Positions 25,120 to 33,766 are shown, counted from the stretch's first letter. The stretch: DNA of 64,000 nucleotides from Comamonas sp. B21-038 (GCF_022387135.1 NZ_CP092462.1:2666001-2730000); one strand, 5' to 3'. Notes: generated from the letters alone by a model not told the origin. Program-made: numbers and translations.

Positions 25120-26528
25120 AGCACTTCACCCCGGTTCTGCCAGATGTTGGTCCACGGCGCCTGGCCATCGCCGGCCTGCCAGGCACTGAGCAGGCGCCAG
25201 CGCCCTGATGGCTGGCCGCCCTCCCATTCGCCAAACAGCGCCATCGGCGCGCCTCCACCGAGCGCCTGCAGCTGCCAGACATGGTCATCGCCCACGGCCA
25301 GCGGCACCAGCGCCGCGGCCGCGTCCCCTTGCGGCCACAGCGCATACCACTGGCCCGCGCTGACCTGCAGACGCGCCTGGCCGCACCACAGCGGCTGCAC
25401 CGGCTGCAAGGGGTTGGCGGCAATGCGCTGGCTCAGCTGCGCCAACGCATCGCGCCATGCGCCCTCGCCCAACGGGGCGCCGGCGCCGGGCGCCAGCAGT
25501 TCGATATCAGCCCCCGCGATGGCGCGCAGCGGTGCCTGGCCGGGGTAGAAATGCAGGCTGCCCCGGTAGCTTTGCGCCGGCACCCAGGCGGTCTCAAAAC
25601 CACGGCCGCCCTGGGCGTAATCCAGCAACCAGGCGATGCGCCCGCTGTGCTGGCCTTGCAGCCAGACGCGGCGCTCCAGCAGGCGGCCCTCGCGTTCGAT
25701 CTGGCGCAGGCCCACGACCAACCAGTCGTCGGCCAGCGCCTCGCCCCGTGCCTGCACCTCGGCCTTGTCCATGGGCCAGCCCAGCGCGGCCATCACATCG
25801 GCACGGGTATCGGCGCTCAGCGCATCGCGGCGTGCCACCGCATCGGCCAGCAGTTGCCAGTGGCCCAGCTGCACCAGCAGGTCACGCGACCATTGGGGGT
25901 GGCTGTCCACCAGCTCCCAGGCGTCCTTGATGCGGGCGGCCATGCCGCTGGCCTGCGCATCGACCATGCGCGCGGCCATGGTGTTCCAGTGCTGGCGCGC
26001 CTGCTGGTCGCCCGAGAGGTTGGCCAGGCCGTTGCGCAGCATGTCCTGCATCCACAGTTGCAGCTCCTGCATGCCGGCGGCTACCTTGTCCCAGCGCTTG
26101 TCGTCACGTTTGGCTTGCTGCTTGGCCAGCAGCGCGGGATCGGCCGGGGGCGCTGCGGCAATGGCAGCGGCCTTGGCTTCTTTTTTCTCGGCTTTTTCAG
26201 CGCGGCTGTCCAGCCAGGCGCTGACCCAGGCGGGTGGCTCGGCGTTGTCGGCCACCTGGCCGGCAGCGCGCAGCAGCATCAGCGCCAGGCCATGTTTGCA
26301 GGGGAACTTGCGGCTCGGGCAAGAGCACTTGAACGACGGCCCGCTCAGGTCGACCTGGGTCTGGTAGGGCTTGGAGCCGCTGCCCTGGCATTCGCCCCAG
26401 GCTGCCGTTTCGTTGCAGCCCAGGCTGGGCCATTTGCTGGGGTTCTTCAACCCTTGTGCCGCCTTGGTGGAAGAGGCATCCGGGGACAGCGCCACCACCT
26501 CGGCTTCGGTTGCTAAGACACGTGACAA
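25116..26528 (-). CDS. SWIM zinc-finger protein
   Basis: First gene of the five-gene cassette, about 470 residues. The SWIM zinc motif is FKCSCPSRKFPCKHGLAL (C68, C70, C77, H79), a CxC-x6-CxH arrangement. SWIM domains bind DNA or protein and are often found with stress or mobile-element ATPases. A charged Lys/Glu/Ala segment follows (residues about 110-150), then a long tryptophan-rich helical region. The start is a TTG at 26528, five bases after AAGGGGAGG. A TTG seven codons upstream (26549) would put that ribosome site inside the gene. Confidence 0.85.
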   Translation of the reverse strand: MSRVLATEAEVVALSPDASSTKAAQGLKNPSKWPSLGCNETAAWGECQGSGSKPYQTQVDLSGPSFKCSCPSRKFPCKHGLALMLLRAAGQVADNAEPPAWVSAWLDSRAEKAEKKEAKAAAIAAAPPADPALLAKQQAKRDDKRWDKVAAGMQELQLWMQDMLRNGLANLSGDQQARQHWNTMAARMVDAQASGMAARIKDAWELVDSHPQWSRDLLVQLGHWQLLADAVARRDALSADTRADVMAALGWPMDKAEVQARGEALADDWLVVGLRQIEREGRLLERRVWLQGQHSGRIAWLLDYAQGGRGFETAWVPAQSYRGSLHFYPGQAPLRAIAGADIELLAPGAGAPLGEGAWRDALAQLSQRIAANPLQPVQPLWCGQARLQVSAGQWYALWPQGDAAAALVPLAVGDDHVWQLQALGGGAPMALFGEWEGGQPSGRWRLLSAWQAGDGQAPWTNIWQNRGEVL

Positions 26529-26654
26529 ACCGCCTCCCCTTCCGTTCAATCTGTTAGTTACCCGCTATATGTGTTTATTAATCGCGGCAACGGAGATTGT
26601 AGGCAGGGTCGAAGACGAAATGATGCAAGACGGGCCCCCGGCCCGCCTGGCGTG

Positions 26655-26942
26655 TCACTTTTTTACAGATTTGCGGCGTTCCCAGGCCACCATTGTGAGA
26701 AGGACAATCGCGGCGCTGAGCGAGATATGGCCGCACCAGGTGACCAGGCCGAGCGACCAGCCCTTGAGCCCGACGGCGATGGCCAGCGAGGCGAGCAGCG
26801 CCAGCCAGCCGGCCATGCGCAGGCCCCGGGTGGGGCCGGGTGGCAGCTCACGGCCCAACAGGTCGAGCTGGTGGCGGTCCATCGCCAGTGCCAGCAGTGC
26901 AAACGCCGGCAGTGACACCAGCTGAATGGCAAGGTGGTTCAT
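26655..26942 (-). CDS. DUF3325 family small membrane protein (iron uptake operon)
   Basis: A 95-residue protein with three hydrophobic helices, starting MNHLAIQLVSLPAFALLALA and containing MDRHQ and TWCGHISLSAA. It matches the DUF3325 pattern, a family that recurs next to PepSY proteins and TonB receptors. Last gene of the iron operon, overlapping the PepSY gene by 4 bases (ATGA). Biochemical role not known. No clear terminator follows; the 26529-26654 stretch holds the promoter region of the SWIM cassette. Confidence 0.8.
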   Translation of the reverse strand: MNHLAIQLVSLPAFALLALAMDRHQLDLLGRELPPGPTRGLRMAGWLALLASLAIAVGLKGWSLGLVTWCGHISLSAAIVLLTMVAWERRKSVKK

Positions 26943-28645
26943 GGCCGGGCCTCCTGCAGATCGGGCGCCATGGCCGCGCTGGCAGCCGTCGCGCCGGACT
27001 CCACATCCCGGGCGGCAGGCGCCGGGGAGTTGGCAGCCGGGCGCGGTGCCGCCTGGCGCTGCGGCTTGCGCTTGGGTTGGTGGCGCCAGGTGCGGATCGC
27101 CAGCCAGCCATGCAGCGCGGCCAGCGCCAGCAAGGTCAGCTCCAGCCCGGTGAACACCCAGTCACCGTCGATGGCGCTGCGCCACAGCGGCCGGTCGGTG
27201 GTCAGCACATTGACGACCGGCAGCAAGGCCAGCGCTGCGCAACCGGCCCAGAGCAGTTCCACCCAGGCGCGCTTGGCAGGCCGCAGCATGGCCCAGACCA
27301 GGCTGGCCCCCCAGAGGATGAAGAACCAGTGGATCTCCCAGTCGCTGCGCTTTTCCATGCCCAGCGGCAGCAGGCGGTTGGCCCAGAGCATGGCGGCCAT
27401 GCCGATGCTCAGGCCGGCAATTGCAGCGATGTTGAGCCGCTCCACCAGCCAGAAGCCAAAGTACGGCTTGTCCGGATGGGGCAGCTTGGTGCGGCGCTTG
27501 ACGGTCCACATCACCAGGCCCGTGCCCACCATGGCTGTGCCCGCCAGGCTGGTGAGGAAGTAGAGCCAGCGCACGGTGGTATCGCCAAAGCGGCCCAGGT
27601 GCAGGGCATAGAGCACGCCCCGCGTCTCGGCTGCCGCGCCCACCTGTTCCTTGACCTCCAGCAGCTTGCCGGTGCTGCCCTCGAACAGCATGTACTTGGG
27701 GCTGATCGACACGCGCTCGAAATCGCCATAGGTGACAATCACGCGTGCTGAGGCGTCGCCGGCGTTGTTGACGGTGACGCGGCCAATGCGGTCCGCGCCC
27801 CAGCGCTCTTGGGCCTGGCGCACCATATCGCCCAACGGGGCGAGCGGCACAGCCTGGCCGCTGGGCTTGCCGGCAGGAACGAAGGCGCTGATCTCGCTTT
27901 GCATGGCCTGGCGTTCGGCCTGGGTCTTGAAGGCGGCACTGCTGGCCCAGGGCATGGTCATCGCCATCAGCGTGACCAGGCCGGTATAGGTGATCATCGC
28001 GTGGAAAGGCAGGCCGAAGACCGACAGCGCATTGTGCGCATCCAGCCAGGAGCGCTGGCCCTTGCCCCAGCGGAAGGTGAAGAAGTCGACAAAGATCTTC
28101 TTGTGCGTGATCACGCCGCTAACAATGGCCACCAGCATGAACATCGCGCAGAAACTGGCCAGCCAGCGGGCCCAGAGCACCGGCATGTAATGGAACTGGA
28201 AGTGGAAGCGGTAGAAGAACTCGCCGCCCACAGTCTCACGGCTGCTGACCTTCTGGCCGGTTTGCGGATCGAACACCGCGCTGCCAAAGCCGCGCTCGCC
28301 CTTCGCGGGCTTGGCAATGCGCCAGAACGCACTCACGACATTGTTGCGCGCATCGGCCATGCCCAGGCTCCATTGCGAGCTGCCGGGCACCATCTGCTGC
28401 AGCTCCTCGGCGATGCGGGGGACCACTTCAGCGGCATCGGGCACGGCGGCCTGGTGGGCCACCTCGGGCCGCATCCACTGCGAAATCTCTTCCTTGAAAT
28501 AGCTCACCGTACCGGTGAGAAACATCGCATACAGAATCCAGCCCACCAGCAGGCCGGCCCAGATGTGCAGGTCGGACATGGTCTGGCGAATGCCGCGTGC
28601 GGCGGGCTTGGCGGGTTTGCTATGTTTTTTATCGTTGGCAGTCAT
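26939..28645 (-). CDS. PepSY-associated TM protein (iron uptake operon)
   Basis: A 568-residue membrane protein beginning MTANDKKHSKPAKPAARGIR, then a first helix (DLHIWAGLLVGWILYAMFLTG) and periplasmic PepSY-type sequence. Further helices contain paired histidines (DAHNALSVFGLPFHAMITYTG), a pattern like heme-binding ferric-reductase membrane domains. Such PepSY proteins accompany siderophore receptors and are thought to reduce or release iron. The ATG at 28645 overlaps the DUF3649 stop (ATGA); the longer open frame upstream is a shadow of DUF3649. Confidence 0.87.
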   Translation of the reverse strand: MTANDKKHSKPAKPAARGIRQTMSDLHIWAGLLVGWILYAMFLTGTVSYFKEEISQWMRPEVAHQAAVPDAAEVVPRIAEELQQMVPGSSQWSLGMADARNNVVSAFWRIAKPAKGERGFGSAVFDPQTGQKVSSRETVGGEFFYRFHFQFHYMPVLWARWLASFCAMFMLVAIVSGVITHKKIFVDFFTFRWGKGQRSWLDAHNALSVFGLPFHAMITYTGLVTLMAMTMPWASSAAFKTQAERQAMQSEISAFVPAGKPSGQAVPLAPLGDMVRQAQERWGADRIGRVTVNNAGDASARVIVTYGDFERVSISPKYMLFEGSTGKLLEVKEQVGAAAETRGVLYALHLGRFGDTTVRWLYFLTSLAGTAMVGTGLVMWTVKRRTKLPHPDKPYFGFWLVERLNIAAIAGLSIGMAAMLWANRLLPLGMEKRSDWEIHWFFILWGASLVWAMLRPAKRAWVELLWAGCAALALLPVVNVLTTDRPLWRSAIDGDWVFTGLELTLLALAALHGWLAIRTWRHQPKRKPQRQAAPRPAANSPAPAARDVESGATAASAAMAPDLQEARP

Positions 28646-28968
28646 GCCGGAGTCACTCCATTCCATACCGGCCAGGCGGCCAGCAGCAGCGGTATCGCTG
28701 CCAGCAGCAGCCCCAGCCAGGCGCGGGTGGCCGAGCGCACGGCGAACACCCAGACCACCGCGCCGGTGTAGACCAGAAAGCTGGCCATCGTGCCAGCCAG
28801 CACGGCCTGGGGCTTGTCCATCGGCAGGGCCAGCGCGGCAACACTGGCCACCGCCGCCAGCGCATAGCCGCCGCCGATGGCGGCGACGATGCGCGAGAGC
28901 AGCGGCCCGACCTGGCAAGCCTTGGCCAGCGCGGCGCGCAACGCGCCGCTCAGCGCTGGGCTGGTCAT
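28642..28968 (-). CDS. DUF3649 family small membrane protein (iron uptake operon)
   Basis: A 108-residue protein with three membrane helices, containing SRIVAAIGGGYALAAV and VYTGAVVWVFAVRSATRAW, the signature of DUF3649 proteins found in iron transport operons. It is translationally coupled on both sides by ATGA overlaps with the DUF4198 and PepSY genes. Role unknown. Confidence 0.82.
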   Translation of the reverse strand: MTSPALSGALRAALAKACQVGPLLSRIVAAIGGGYALAAVASVAALALPMDKPQAVLAGTMASFLVYTGAVVWVFAVRSATRAWLGLLLAAIPLLLAAWPVWNGVTPA

Positions 28969-29693
28969 TTGGCCGGATTAGGCGTGGCAACCGGTCCGGC
29001 CGCCAGCGGGGCCAGGCCTTGTGGCTTCACATAGGTGACCGACGTCACATAGCTCACGCCGTCGTACTTTTCGCCAGCGCGTTCGCCGGGCGTGCGGTCG
29101 TTGTGCTTGATCTCGGCCACGTACTGGCCTTGCCAGGGCAGGTCGAACTGCACCAGGCCTTGCGCGTCAGTGTGGCCTTCCTTCATCCAGCCCGATTGGG
29201 TGACCAGCGCGACCTGGGTCTTGGCCAGCGGCTGGCCCTTGAAGGTCGCCTTGAACTCGCCGTCCTTGCCGGTCGGGGTCAGGTCCAGCGCCAGCTTGGG
29301 CTTTTGCGCGGCAAAGCCGGTGACCAGGCGTGCAGCAGGGTGGTACCAGTTGGTGACATCCTTGCCATCGCGCTTGAACTTGGACAGCGGGTAGTTGGCA
29401 TCTTCAGCGACGATGGAGACCCCATCCTGGATGCTGAACGGCAAGGTGAAGCCATGGGCGGTCTTGTTGCCGGCAGCGGCCTTTTCTTCGCCGTTGGCGC
29501 CGATCAGCACGCCCTGGGGCTTGCCAAAGTGGTCCAGCAGGCCAGGAGACGCTTCGCGCAGGTTGTCGCCAAACTCACCAAAGCGCAGCACCACGGCCTG
29601 GTCGGCACCGGCAGGCTCCAGCCAGACCTGGTGGGCCTGGGCGGACAGGGCCAGCACGGCCAGACTCAGCGCAGACAGGGATTTCTTCAACAT
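28965..29693 (-). CDS. DUF4198 periplasmic protein (iron uptake operon)
   Basis: A 242-residue exported protein with a signal peptide (MLKKSLSALSLAVLALSAQA) followed directly by HQVWLEP. The DUF4198 domain is beta-rich and Greek-key-like, and relatives accompany metal uptake genes, especially those for nickel, cobalt and iron. The mature N-terminal His could contribute to metal binding (inference). It follows the TonB receptor gene after 117 bases that include a large hairpin and is coupled to DUF3649. Confidence 0.85.
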   Translation of the reverse strand: MLKKSLSALSLAVLALSAQAHQVWLEPAGADQAVVLRFGEFGDNLREASPGLLDHFGKPQGVLIGANGEEKAAAGNKTAHGFTLPFSIQDGVSIVAEDANYPLSKFKRDGKDVTNWYHPAARLVTGFAAQKPKLALDLTPTGKDGEFKATFKGQPLAKTQVALVTQSGWMKEGHTDAQGLVQFDLPWQGQYVAEIKHNDRTPGERAGEKYDGVSYVTSVTYVKPQGLAPLAAGPVATPNPAK

Positions 29694-29760
29694 ATGCTCT
29701 CTCTCCTTTTTTGATAAACATGCTGCCGGCGCCTTGCGCGCTCCCGCAGCCCACTCCCCA

Positions 29761-29810
29761 GAACCGGTGGGCGGTCTCTACGCAACTGCGCGGAGACCAC
29801 CCGCAGGTTC
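29761..29810 (-). other. Large mRNA hairpin directly after the receptor stop codon
   Basis: Reading the minus strand, GAACC...GGTGGTCTC pairs with GAGACCGCCCACCGGTTC across a 14-base loop, beginning at the base after the TGA. It lacks a U tract, so it is more likely an mRNA 3'-end stabiliser or partial attenuator than a full terminator. Confidence 0.5.
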
Positions 29811-32156
29811 TCAAAAATCAACCGTCGCCGACAGCACCACGGTACGCGGCGCGCTCAGGGTCAGGTAGTTGTTGCCACTGATCAACCAGACGTTCTTGCC
29901 CGTCAGGTTTTCGACATTGGCGCGCAGCACCACCGCCTTGCCGCTGACCTGGGTGCGGTAGCGCGCGCCCACATCCAAGCGGGTCCATCCCGAGAGCTTG
30001 AGGGTGTTGGCATTGCTGGCCCAGGCCGAGCCGGTGCGGATCACCCGGCCGTTGACGGACAGGCCCTGCACGCCGGGCACATCCCAGTCGGCGCCCAGGT
30101 TGGCATTGATCTTGGGCACGCCGTAGGCATCGTTGCCCTGGTACTGCGCCGCCTTGGTGACCTTGGCACGGTTGAAGGTGAGGCCCCCCATCCAACGCAG
30201 ACCGCGCTGCAGCTCACCATAGGCGGTCAGCTCCAGGCCCCGGTTGCGCTGCTCACCATCAAAGCTGTAGATGTTGGTGGCCGGGTCGGTCATGCTGCTG
30301 GGGCGGCTGATCTGGAACAGGCTGGCCGTCGTCATGACGCTGCCCCAATCCACCTTCACACCTGCTTCGTACTGCTTGGACTTGAATGGCGGAAACACCT
30401 CGCCGGCATTGACGGCCGTGTTGGGCGCGGTGCCACCACGCGAGAGACCGGCCGTGTAGTTGCCGTAGACGGAGACCTGGTCATTGGCCTTGACCACCAG
30501 GCCGACCAGCGGCGTGGTCGCGCTCTTGGCGTAGCTGCTGGTCTGCGCGCCGGTAGCGGTGCTGAAGTTGCGCAGGTCCACGGTCTGGCGGCGCAGGCCC
30601 AGGGTCAGCAGCAGGCGGTCATCGGCCAGGGCGAGGGTGTCCGTCACCGCAATGCCGTAGTTGTGCGCCTTGGAGGCCTTGTTGGGCGCGGTGCGCGCAC
30701 CTTCCACCGGTGGCAGTGGCGCGGGGTGGTAGATGTTCGATGGCGACGTGGTCAGGCCGGCCACATAGGCATTGCCGGATTCCTGGCGCAAATCGGAAGC
30801 GCTGACCACCAGCGAGTGCTTGACACCGCCGGTCGCGAACTTGGCCCGCAGCCCCGCATCGGCGCTGCTGGTCTCGGTGTACGAATCGTAGAAGCTGCTG
30901 CGCACCGTGAAGTCGCCGGCCGCATTCATCGACGTCGTCGTGGTCGGGAAAATCTGCTGGGCCTTGCCCTTGCGGTAGCCAATGCCCGCAAACGCCGTGA
31001 CCTGGTCGTTCAGATCCACTTCCAGGCGCGAGGCGATGACCTTGTCGTCCAGCGACAGATCGGTATCGGGAAACCAGTTGCTGCGCGCGTTGGGCGGCTT
31101 GGGCAACGACGTCAGCGCCGGGTTGAAGCCGATCTGCGGGCGGAAATCTTCCATCTCTTCGCGCTGCGCATAGGCGTCGAGCGACCAGCGCAGATTGCTG
31201 CCCCGGTAGTCCACCGCGATCGCGCCCACGCCCAGCTTCTGGTCGCCACCGCGGATGCTGGCCTCGCCACCGCGCGCTGCGCCATTGACGCGCACGCCCC
31301 ATTCCTTGTTCTCGCCAAAGCGGCGCGAGATATCGACACTGGTGCCGAACTGCGCACGGCCCAGGTACTGCAGGCCGACGCGGTTCAGCGGCGCATCGCC
31401 CGCACGCTTGGTCTGCACATTGATCGCGCCGCCAATGCTGCCGCCCGGCGGCATGCCGCCCACCATCGCGCCCGGGCCCTTGAGCAGCTCGGCACGTTCC
31501 AGAATCTCGGCCGGCACCCGGCTGGCAGAGGTCAGGCCATAGAGGCCATTGAGGCCCACATCGCCACCGCTGATGCCAAAGCCGCGCACCTGGATGTCTT
31601 CGCTGAAGCCCTGCGAGGCGGTGGTCAGGCGCACCGACGCGTCATTGGCCAGCACCTCACCCAAGGTGCGTGCCTGCTGGTCGGCCACCGCTTCTGCGGT
31701 ATAGGCCACGGTGGAAAACGGCGTGTCCATCACATCCTGGTCGCCCAGCATGCCAATGCGGCTGCCGCGCGCCTGCTTGCCACCGGCATAGGCTTCGGGG
31801 CGGTCGCCGGCGCGGGTCGCCGGGGCCGTCACCACCACCGGGTTCAGTGCCACTTCACCGGCGGTCTGGCCGTTGTCGATGACCAAAGTCGTGCCCTCGA
31901 TGCGCGCCACCAGGTTGGTGTTGCGCAGCAGCTGGCGTACGGCGTCCTGCGCGCTCATGCTGCCCTTGACGGCGGCGCCGGGGCGGCCCTGCACCAGTGC
32001 AGGAGGTGCCATCAACTGCAGCCCGGCCTGGCGGGCCAGCTGGGCCAGCGCGCTGTCGAGCGGCTGGGCAGAAATATCAAAATCAGCGGCCGAGGCCGCG
32101 CCGGCCAAGGCGGCCATCGCCAGGGCCATCAGGTGGCGTTTGCAGGGATGCGACAT
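29811..32156 (-). CDS. TonB-dependent siderophore receptor with STN signalling domain
   Basis: An outer membrane receptor of about 781 residues. A signal peptide (about 1-24) is followed by an STN domain (about 25-90; FDISAQPLDSALAQLARQAG), the periplasmic domain that contacts FecR-type anti-sigma factors. A plug domain (TLGEVLANDASVR, DIQVRGFGISGGDVG, LLKGPGAM) and a 22-strand barrel ending VVLSATVDF complete it. It resembles FpvA/FhuE-like ferri-siderophore transporters. The start is the ATG at 32156; another in-frame ATG at 32177 is possible. The adjacent sigma/anti-sigma fusion should sense this receptor. Confidence 0.92.
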   Translation of the reverse strand: MSHPCKRHLMALAMAALAGAASAADFDISAQPLDSALAQLARQAGLQLMAPPALVQGRPGAAVKGSMSAQDAVRQLLRNTNLVARIEGTTLVIDNGQTAGEVALNPVVVTAPATRAGDRPEAYAGGKQARGSRIGMLGDQDVMDTPFSTVAYTAEAVADQQARTLGEVLANDASVRLTTASQGFSEDIQVRGFGISGGDVGLNGLYGLTSASRVPAEILERAELLKGPGAMVGGMPPGGSIGGAINVQTKRAGDAPLNRVGLQYLGRAQFGTSVDISRRFGENKEWGVRVNGAARGGEASIRGGDQKLGVGAIAVDYRGSNLRWSLDAYAQREEMEDFRPQIGFNPALTSLPKPPNARSNWFPDTDLSLDDKVIASRLEVDLNDQVTAFAGIGYRKGKAQQIFPTTTTSMNAAGDFTVRSSFYDSYTETSSADAGLRAKFATGGVKHSLVVSASDLRQESGNAYVAGLTTSPSNIYHPAPLPPVEGARTAPNKASKAHNYGIAVTDTLALADDRLLLTLGLRRQTVDLRNFSTATGAQTSSYAKSATTPLVGLVVKANDQVSVYGNYTAGLSRGGTAPNTAVNAGEVFPPFKSKQYEAGVKVDWGSVMTTASLFQISRPSSMTDPATNIYSFDGEQRNRGLELTAYGELQRGLRWMGGLTFNRAKVTKAAQYQGNDAYGVPKINANLGADWDVPGVQGLSVNGRVIRTGSAWASNANTLKLSGWTRLDVGARYRTQVSGKAVVLRANVENLTGKNVWLISGNNYLTLSAPRTVVLSATVDF

Positions 32157-32193
32157 AGCAGTGGGTACTTTCCTCATGTGGTTCACACGAGGT

Positions 32194-32217
32194 AATACGA
32201 ACGAGACGCAGTTTTCC
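32194..32217 (-). promoter_or_regulatory. Candidate ECF (FecI-type) promoter of the receptor operon
   Basis: On the minus strand GGAAAA (32217-32212) precedes a CTGCGTCTCGTT spacer and CGTATT (32199-32194), 38 bases before the receptor ATG. GGAAA at -35 and CGT-containing -10 elements recall iron-starvation sigma promoters. The spacing is shorter than usual, so this is tentative. Confidence 0.35.
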
Positions 32218-32282
32218 CTCAGCGCTTGCGCAAGTATTTTTGAATGGCCGTTCAGCGGCCCATAGTGCTTGCACGCCATCGC

Positions 32283-33596
32283 TCAACTCTGCGCTCTGCG
32301 CCGTGCAATCGTGATGCGCCGCGCAGCGCCCTGGCCTTCTTCGCGCACCACGACCGGCACGCTGCGCGGCAGCAGCTGCAGCCAGGCGCGGGCATCGGCA
32401 ATGCGCACCCGGCCAAAAATCGCCATATGTTCGGCATCGGGCGCCACCTGCAGGGGCACGTCGCAATAACGGGCCAGGCGCTGCACCGCCAGGCCCAGCG
32501 GCTCGTGGCGGAAGTCCAGCCAGCCATTGCGCCAGGCCGCCACCTCGCCCGCGCTGGTATCGCGCCGGGGCGGTTGTCCTGGCTGCCAGTCCAGGGTCTG
32601 GCTGCCCGTCAGCTCCCAGCCATCACCCGCATCGGCCAGATCACCATCGCTGCCCCGCTGCTGCACGCGCACCCGGCCCTCTTCAACCGCCACGCGCAGC
32701 CCGCCCTGGGCATCGACTGCGACTTCAAACCGGGTGCCCAGCACGGTGATACGGGCCGGGCCAGCATCGACGATGAAAGGCGCATCGGCCTGGCGTGCCA
32801 CCTGGAAGAAGGCCACGCCTTCGTGCAGCTGCACATGGCGGCGGTTGCCGTAGTAGCGCACCTCCAGCCGGGTCTGCGCATCCAGCGCAATGCTGCTGCC
32901 ATCGGGCAGGGCCTGGTTGAGCTGGCGGCCGGTGGCCGTGGCCAGCTGGATCTGCCATGTCACCACCTGGCTTTGGTAGATGCACCAGGCCAGGCTGCCG
33001 CTGGCACCCAACCCTGCGACGCCGAGCAAGGCCGACAGCGCACGGCGCCGCCCCTTGCGCGGCAGCGCCGGCACAACGCCATCACCACGCCATGCGTGCA
33101 AAGCGGCCTCGATCGCATCCATGGCGCGCATGATCTCGCGCTCCACCGTCTTGACCGAGACGCCGTGCGCTGCGGCAATCGACGCCTGCGATTCGCCGTC
33201 GAGCCGGTCGGCCAGCAACATGCTGCGGCAGCGCTCGGGCAAGGCGGCAATCGCGGCATCGACGGCTGCCAGCGCTTCGCGCCGCAGGCTGGCCTCAGCC
33301 ACATCCTGGCCCAGCGCCTGCACACCGGCGCTGCCGTCATCGAAGCGGCTGTCAAAGCGCTCGGAGGTGCGCGCGGCCCGGCGCAGGTGGTCAATCACCA
33401 GATGCTCGGCCACCGTGTACAGGTAGGCGCGCGGCGCCGGGTGCGGGCTCTGCGCCAGGGGCCCCGCTTCCACCACGCGCAGCCAGGCGTCATGCACGAT
33501 GTCCTGCGCCGATTGGCGGCTGCCGGTACGGCGTGCGACAAAGGCAATCAGCTCGCGATAGCTATCGCGAAAGGCTTCCAACGGGAGGGCGGACAT
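32283..33596 (-). CDS. Fused ECF sigma factor / FecR anti-sigma factor (IutY-type)
   Basis: A single 437-residue protein combining an iron-starvation sigma factor and its regulator. Residues about 8-78 are sigma region 2 (ELIAFVARRTGSRQSAQDIVH, RAYLYTVAEHLVIDHLRR). Residues about 105-165 are sigma region 4 (LPERCRSMLLADRLDG, SIAAAHGVSVKTVEREIMRAM). A membrane helix spans about 187-207. Residues about 215-315 are a periplasmic FecR domain (LPDGSSIALDAQTRLEV, VLGTRFEV), followed by a DUF4974-like C-terminus. No separate FecI or FecR gene is nearby. P. putida IutY is a known protein of this design, in which proteolysis releases the sigma part. It precedes the receptor gene. Confidence 0.9.
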   Translation of the reverse strand: MSALPLEAFRDSYRELIAFVARRTGSRQSAQDIVHDAWLRVVEAGPLAQSPHPAPRAYLYTVAEHLVIDHLRRAARTSERFDSRFDDGSAGVQALGQDVAEASLRREALAAVDAAIAALPERCRSMLLADRLDGESQASIAAAHGVSVKTVEREIMRAMDAIEAALHAWRGDGVVPALPRKGRRRALSALLGVAGLGASGSLAWCIYQSQVVTWQIQLATATGRQLNQALPDGSSIALDAQTRLEVRYYGNRRHVQLHEGVAFFQVARQADAPFIVDAGPARITVLGTRFEVAVDAQGGLRVAVEEGRVRVQQRGSDGDLADAGDGWELTGSQTLDWQPGQPPRRDTSAGEVAAWRNGWLDFRHEPLGLAVQRLARYCDVPLQVAPDAEHMAIFGRVRIADARAWLQLLPRSVPVVVREEGQGAARRITIARRRAQS

Positions 33597-33645
33597 GGCG
33601 GAACGGGCGGGCAGTAAAAATGACGAGGCGCGCCAGTATATTACG

Positions 33646-33664
33646 AATGAGAATAAATCTCATT
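33646..33664. promoter_or_regulatory. Fur box upstream of the sigma/anti-sigma fusion
   Basis: AATGAGA-ATAAA-TCTCATT is a perfect 7-5-7 inverted repeat and matches the AATGAGAATNATTCTCATT Fur-box style at all but one or two positions. It lies in an AT-rich patch 50-68 bases upstream of the ATG at 33596. Iron repression of the whole operon via this sigma factor is expected. Confidence 0.8.
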
Positions 33665-33766
33665 TGTTATATAAATTTTCTTTTAAAACAGGGGCTTAAA
33701 TCGCCCGCCCGGGAAGGCGGGTACTGGTGCCTGTACAACTGTTTTTCCGCTGTGGAATAAGCGCTA

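Noticed and set aside
18436..26528. Horizontal-transfer island for the five-gene cassette
   Set aside because: Base composition and codon use look like the neighbours, and there are no repeats, integrase or tRNA at the borders, so transfer is not supported by this window.
32157..32279. N-terminal extension of the TonB receptor
   Set aside because: It would precede the signal peptide and covers the likely ECF promoter.
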